From Helicoverpa zea (lineage: Eukaryota > Arthropoda > Insecta > Lepidoptera > Noctuidae), in contig NC_061453.1 in assembly GCF_022581195.2 (NCBI RefSeq), positions 12,914,001 through 12,978,000 of the forward strand: a stretch of DNA of 64,000 nucleotides, read 5' to 3'. This document shows, one piece after another, positions 58,813 to 64,000 of the stretch. Both the position numbers and the translations under genes were made by a program. The notes beneath the pieces are model-generated. The model made no database searches and was not told where the DNA came from. It saw only the letters and a list, made by a program, of their open reading frames with translations. Position 1 is the first letter of the stretch; every line of letters starts with the position of its first letter.

Positions 58813-59215
58813 TCAGAAACCACAATAACAGTAGGAGCCAAAGCGTATTATCGCTTCATAGAGCTCTGATTGGCCCCAGGTGACCAAGTTAGGTCTGATT
58901 TGTTCGTTCATCAGATCTTTGAAAGTGTTTCGGTGGATACTTACTGTCGTCCTGTGTGACACAAAATATGGTATATAAACGTCCTCCGCAAGAGCGAAAT
59001 TTTCCCGGTGTGCGGTAGTGACGCACAGTATACAACACTTATGTTTCTTTCGATTTGCTGGCTCCACCAAGAAATGACAAATTGCAAGCGTACATTTTGA
59101 AAATCTTGGCAAAGCTGCAGGTTTCAAGTACGAACACATGAAGTGGACTCTCACAGATACGTACATTTTGCCTATTCGTGAACTAATGCAAACATTTCGG
59201 TGGAGTCCCGGCTTA
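58813..59215 (-). other. Unidentified long open stretch beside a MITE
   Basis: Open on the minus strand for 134 codons ending at 58813, with no start of its own. The open frame runs straight into the MITE at 59216. The peptide is cysteine- and histidine-containing (RKKHKCCILCVTTAHREN). GC content is higher than the neighbourhood. It could be a remnant of a gene or transposon interrupted by the MITE, or chance. Confidence 0.2.
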
Positions 59216-59559
59216 GGCCTCCCCCACATTAGGCGTGCGCGATCCTCGGGCGTGTGAGTAGCGCGGGCGCCGCGCGTGCGTCGCGTTTTGCTGCCCTGCG
59301 GCATTTACCAACAGCGCGCTCGCGGCGCGCACGCGCCGCTCTCCTTGACGTTTAACTGCTAAGGCGTTTAGCGGGCGGCGGGGATAGCGGGCGAAGGGGT
59401 AAGAACGCAACTCAAGCGCCGCGTGCTCGCCACGAGCGCGTCGCTTGCACTCTTCACACATGCCGCAGGGCAGCAAAACGCGACGTTCATGCAGCGTGCT
59501 CGCGACGCCCGCGCTACTCACACGCAGGAGGATCGCGCACGCGTAATGTGGGGTCAGCC
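59216..59559. mobile_element. CpG-rich Harbinger-like MITE
   Basis: 344 bp with inverted ends of about 90 bp (ggcctcccccacatta... against ...taatgtggggtcagcc), flanked by TTA (59213-59215 and 59560-59562), the duplication made by PIF/Harbinger transposases. Very rich in CG dinucleotides for this window. It has no real coding frame; open stretches inside it are compositional. Confidence 0.75.
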
Positions 59560-59679
59560 TTACCATAGTGAGTAAGTGCACAGAAAATCCCCGTCATACA
59601 AGTGTTTCTCCCCAGTAGTGAAACTATCCTACCCTATGCGCCTGCTGATGATGATGACTCATTTTATCGTCCATCCAGC

Positions 59680-59850
59680 TATTCCTCAACTATGTTGGTG
59701 TTGCCTTCCAGTCACTGAATCTGTTTGATTGAGTACCAATATTTTGCTTGGAGCGACTACCTATCTACCTATCTTCAATCCAGTCTCACTACACAAGACG
59801 ATATCCATGGTGAAACTGACAGACTTTCTGGCTTCTGATTAGTCGCAGCA
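59680..59850 (-). mobile_element. Decayed SINE fragment
   Basis: Follows the inverse of 641-1021: ctcaactatgttggtgttgc, cagtcactgaatctg, ggagcgactacctatctacc, gacagactttctggcttctg. Confidence 0.45.
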
Positions 59851-60300
59851 GCTGCAGAAAATGTACAAATGACAGTTTTTTCAGACTCAAAGCATATAGA
59901 CATAGATTATAACTGTTTCCTGTGAAAATTACTTACGCACCATACGTAATAATTTTCCAAATTGGCTGACTAGATCCAGAGATATTCACAACGTCACAAA
60001 CTTTACTTCTTTTGTTTAGATAAATGGTCACATCCACAACTCAACCTTGATCAATGAATCTATGCGACTGCTAAGTGCTAATCCTAATTATACTGTCACG
60101 TGAAAGAATGCACCCACGGGATATGTAGTATTTTGACTATTCTATATTGCCTACGCAGACGAAGTTGCGGGCAACAGCTAGTTTATAAATAAACCTTCTA
60201 AACCAAAACTTAAATAACTCTTTAGAGTTGAAGAAGAAAACTGCTTTTAAGGTGAAAAACTATTGATTGAAAACCTGTTCAAAGAACAATAAGAAATTGG
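59851..60300. other. No gene; Helitron-like end
   Basis: 60110-60181 ends gacgaagttgcgggcaacagctag, a decayed Helitron-like 3' end in plus orientation. Confidence 0.4.
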
Positions 60301-60307
60301 AAATTCC

Positions 60308-60634
60308 ATGTTTACTATCGAAGCTTTTCAACAGAAACGTATTAAAGAGAAATACCGAGAAGACATGGACGTTCAGAATAATAACGCTCAAATTCGCACA
60401 TTAATTCGTTCTGAGAATGTCGTCCAAATCAATTCTGATTATTTCTTTGTTACAAATATGCCTTTGTTCCAGAGGACAGTGAGTCTATTATTATCACACC
60501 TGGAATCAAAGCCTTCACAAAGTGTTTCCCATAAGTCTGTCGAAGGACACTTCGATATCTTGACAATAGCCGCACGTATTTTACAAAAGCACCCGAAACC
60601 TACCCTTATCAATGGTGTGAACAGTGCAAAATAA
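60308..60634 (+). CDS. Hypothetical ORF (108 aa), doubtful
   Basis: ATG to TAA with no recognised domain. It starts MFTIEAFQQKRIKEKYREDM and is charged throughout. No signal peptide or membrane segment, and no clear promoter, splice site or polyadenylation signal nearby. A fully overlapping antisense frame of similar length exists. At this base composition one or two such frames are expected by chance. Confidence 0.15.
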   Translation: MFTIEAFQQKRIKEKYREDMDVQNNNAQIRTLIRSENVVQINSDYFFVTNMPLFQRTVSLLLSHLESKPSQSVSHKSVEGHFDILTIAARILQKHPKPTLINGVNSAK

Positions 60635-60639
60635 AGGGA

Positions 60640-62092
60640 ACACCATAGTACGTGTTCGGAATTTGAGATAGCGTGTTTTATATTTATTTTTGTAAAGGGG
60701 AAGGCGTGTAGAAGGCTCTTCATTTGATGACAATGCAGAATTTATGGGGAGTTTTTTTCGTGTCTTGTTTTTTCGGAAAGTATGTGTAACCATGTAGAGT
60801 ATTCTTTCAGTGAGTCAGTTTGCCGTATGTGAGTTGAATATATCTGTTTCGGTGGTCGGAGGTCAATATCACGATATGGTAATTCTCAAGGTCAGGCGAA
60901 CATTATCATTCTGCTTTTAGTGAGAAATTGTCAGTGGGTGCTATTTTTGTAAATATTAATGAATATCCAAATATGGAAAAGTAAAATCTAATGTATCGAA
61001 TACATGAAATATTTGTTCCCACTTTAAGACACCTTTAAGAGAGCTTTTAAGTCAACTTTTTCAGACTGCATTTCCACAAAACCGACACATGATCCCCAAA
61101 ATCGAATACAACAAACTACCTAAAAATTTAAACCTATCTACTATGTCCCAATCTCCAAAATCTGGAGCAAGCATCCGAATTCCGAAGCTTGTTGCTCACA
61201 TGGGCCAAATAAATCCCTCTCTATGTAAGCCTCTATTCGTCACAAAGACCCCTGTCATTTGTGTTGCTATCGTTTCACACTTCAGCAGGACGTGGGCGAA
61301 ATATTGAGCCTCGGAGGTCTCAATTGAGTACTTGAATATGGTGTAAATTTCTGCTCAAGCATCGGTTACTGGGTTGACGTGGTTTGAAGTTGGTGACGTT
61401 TGGGAGCGAGTTTCGGTGTTGCCAGTTGTTCTGTGAGATGTCCTATCAATAGAGCTACATTTCGATGTAGCTATAAAAGTGAATGTTGAAGAAGTCTCAA
61501 CATTTAACTGACTAGATGGATTCTTAGCTTTAAATGCAGCAGAAGAAAACTACGACTTCTTCTTCTTCTTCTTTCGTGTCGATGACATGTCTTATAGTAA
61601 GACTACACTTTCTCAGTCTAATATGCCGCCGCAGTGAGAGCACGGCCGGTTGCGCTCATTACGTCCTCCCGCGAGCAAGTTTCAGGGCACAGTGAACATG
61701 CGAACTAGGACTAAAACATTAAATATCTGATACAGAAGTACCAAACGAAAACCTTTGCTAGTCAATTATGAAGATGCACGTGTTACTATTTGTAGAAAAC
61801 ATATTGTATTTGTTAGAATACTGAATATTTTCATGATCCTTCTAAGGAAGTTGTTTCTTACGGTACTGTAAACATTAGAGGTAGTATTGGACTGAATTTA
61901 GCTATAGACTTAATCCCGAACAACATAAATAATTCTACCAAGAAGATGTGGGATGAATACATCTTACGTAGAACGTAAGGCAAGAGATAGAATCTGCTAA
62001 TTCATCAGCCATGTTCATTAGGCTGACACTCGAAATAAAAAAAGACACCCACACAGTCCCCTGTCCACCCACACATACATACAATCCAGTGT
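60640..62092. other. No recognised feature
   Basis: AT-rich. A short cttcttcttctt run lies near 61558. No gene or named repeat. Confidence 0.45.
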
Positions 62093-62100
62093 GGACGGAA

Positions 62101-62387
62101 CACGGAGTAAGGAAAGATGAGCGGAGATGCCATAATGCAGGTAGGTCAGGAGCCTTCTTCTAGGTCAAATATGTATGGTAAAACGATAAGTTACGAGTGG
62201 ACTTATGAGGCGTTCAGGTTATTTGTGGCATCTGGCAACTGTTATTGGTATTACAAAAAATGGTCGGGTATAAAGAATGCGTATAAAGGCGAAGACAGTA
62301 ACGTTCCTCGTCCCCCGCATACCCGCATTTTGGCGCACTTAGAAGATTTCCATTATGGCACCTCCACTAGTCATTTTGTTCTCCATA
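62101..62387 (-). mobile_element. hAT-type MITE (copy 4)
   Basis: Inverse orientation: starts cacggagtaaggaaagatga and ends tagtcattttgttctccata. The flanking 8-mers ggacggaa (62093-62100) and gtacggaa (62388-62395) match at 7 of 8. The 144-codon open stretch at 62117-62551 starts inside this element and is not a gene. Confidence 0.75.
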
Positions 62388-62395
62388 GTACGGAA

Positions 62396-64000
62396 CCAAA
62401 ACAGCTGAGCAAACGTGGACGCAATAACGTAACTCGGGAAATAGGGCGTAATCAATTTGCCAGGGTACGGAAAGTAAACGTCACGGGGTCAATAGGCAGG
62501 GGTCACTATTTTGGGACACTTTGGAGGGAAAAAATGCAATATGGCGTCTGATGTCCTTCGAACTGTCACTTTTGGGTGTTATATGTTTTTTTGGGATGTA
62601 TTTTGTCGTTTTGGAGGTCGAAGTTGTGGGTTGAGTTTTTTTAAAGAATCGTTATTTTCGAGGTCACTTATCTTAGAACCTTTTTCTTCTTTTTTAAGTT
62701 GACTGTACTATTTTAGATCGTTGTATTTCGGAGCTCAGATACAAGCCAGACACAATTGATTGTCTATTGTTTTTTAATTATTAGTGACATACAAGCAGTC
62801 TTAGATGGCTTAGATGCTCACCGTGGATATAAATTATCATCTTCATCATAAAGAACATAAGCAGCAACGTACGAGTAAAAAATACCTGATGACATAATAT
62901 CAAATATTTATCCGAAACAAGGCTTCATCTTCACAGAAGAAATTTTAAAAATTCAGTATCCTGATGTATGTAAAAATGTTCGCATATTCTGTTCGAGGTT
63001 CCGTCAATATTTGAACACTCAATTTTGGAGAAAGTTTAGTTCTCAAAATCAATTTCGGCCCCAGGCTACCCATGAATTTCAGGAAGCGAGGTAGTCTTGT
63101 TGCTTCTTTTTCGTTGGTCAAGCCAACGAAACGTTTTAGATACCTGGTGGATTTCGTCAGGATTTTTACTTGGTTTTGGGTTGTGAATTGTATTACTTTT
63201 CAGTGTAGCTACGGTATGTAAAATATGCCAACGAACGATAATTTTTGTTGTTTCTCGAGGTTTCCCTTATGAACTTTTTCACATACGCTCCGAATAAAAT
63301 ATAGCTTATTTCACCTGGCGTTAGCGTTACTTCCCGATGGTGTATGAATTATACGAATCGGTTTAGTAGTTACCAAGAGTTTAGGGCACAATATACCAAT
63401 AAACAATATAAAAAAATGCATGCAAATTTCATTAACACAATATTTACCTAAGCTAAATCTATTTTTATTGGTATTTACATAAAAAAGAAAACTTAAAACT
63501 TATCAAGGGAACTACTAGTTTTAAGTTTTTAGCTTCTTTTAGTACTTTCATAATATTAGTTTAGCTAAAACGATCTTCATTTCAAGGGTATTAAAAATAT
63601 CGGAAATTCTATCGCTTTTATCGAAGTTTTAACTCTTGGTGCTGGTATTTACACAAAGATTTTAATTGCAATTAAGATGAAAATTATTTTCTTCTAAACA
63701 ACTCAGTCAAGATATTCCTATCGCATTCCAAAGGTAGCCAACGGGTGTATTCTGAACTTTTAATTAATACTAGCTTTAGCCTATGGGTTTACCCTCGTTC
63801 TATAGGAACTTCTTCGTAGATAAAAAGTAGGGACTTAGAATGGGTTATCGAGCACTTAAAAAAATTGCGAGCACTGGTAGTTCTCGAGATTGCCACTTAA
63901 AACTGCTGCACTAATTTGACATTTGAAAAAGACATAAGTAATTTTCTGCCCATGAGCGGGATACATATCCCTCGAAGATTTGAGTTTAGTTAAAAATGAT
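62396..64000. other. No gene; a diverged Helitron-like copy at the end
   Basis: 63770-63895 (minus) begins CTAG and has gataaaaagtagggacttag, atgggttatcgagcactt and ggtagttctcgagattg, matching the Helitron-like repeat with many changes. The rest is unassigned. Confidence 0.45.

Noticed and set aside
59213..59581. 122-codon GC-rich open frame on the minus strand
   Set aside because: Lies across the CpG-rich Harbinger-like MITE; high GC removes stop codons by chance.
62117..62551. 144-codon open frame on the plus strand
   Set aside because: Its first ~270 bases are the inverse copy of the hAT-type MITE (62101-62387), which is non-coding in its other copies.

Overview
The window looks like repeat-rich, gene-poor nuclear DNA of a moth or butterfly (Lepidoptera). 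The grounds are AT-rich sequence full of gtaggta/tacctac motifs; many copies of a short TC...CTAG Helitron-like repeat of lepidopteran type; tRNA-derived SINEs; RTE, CR1/L2-like and Jockey-type LINE pieces; and BEL/Pao and Copia LTR elements. There is no rRNA gene, no free-standing tRNA gene, no CRISPR array and no bacterial-type operon. Almost every long reading frame belongs to a transposable element.

Layout. 1-9.7 kb holds Helitron-like copies, a SINE with a 12-bp target duplication, a 475-bp foldback with 146-bp arms that look perfect (6344-6818) and a ~118-bp tandem array (7181-7826). 9.7-13.8 kb holds two copies of a hAT-type MITE (four copies in the window), a Helitron-like copy and a LINE 3' end. 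At 14.05-14.17 kb a TATA box, a short leader, an ATG and a splice donor suggest an orphan first exon. 14.26-18.54 kb is a 4.3-kb structure with 145-bp terminal inverted repeats; it contains ~139-bp subterminal repeats, a nested 387-bp MITE and a broken LINE reverse transcriptase. 24.05-30.60 kb is a complete, apparently very young BEL/Pao retrotransposon with a 1745-codon gag-pol frame, near-identical LTRs and a CACCG target duplication. 32.19-34.38 kb is a 5'-truncated RTE element with a 17-bp target duplication and one in-frame TGA, sitting inside an older repeat that also carries a GC-rich block. 36-46 kb holds more MITEs, LINE tails, a CR1/Jockey-like 3' piece, a possible terminal exon at 44171-44274, Helitron-like copies and a SINE. 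48.07-49.87 kb is a Copia element reduced by internal deletion to LTR-PBS-RT/RNase H-PPT-LTR, with identical LTRs and a GTCCC target duplication. 50-64 kb holds a Jockey-type tail, SINE pieces, a CpG-rich Harbinger-like MITE (59216-59559) and the fourth hAT-type MITE.

No host gene is certain. The possible first exon (14147-14171) and terminal exon (44171-44274) lie on the same strand and have compatible splice phases, so much of the window could be intron, but this is inference. The activity record is clearer. BEL/Pao and the deleted Copia are the youngest insertions. Several retroposons keep intact target duplications. The TIR-bounded structure and the repeat around the RTE insertion show layered nesting.
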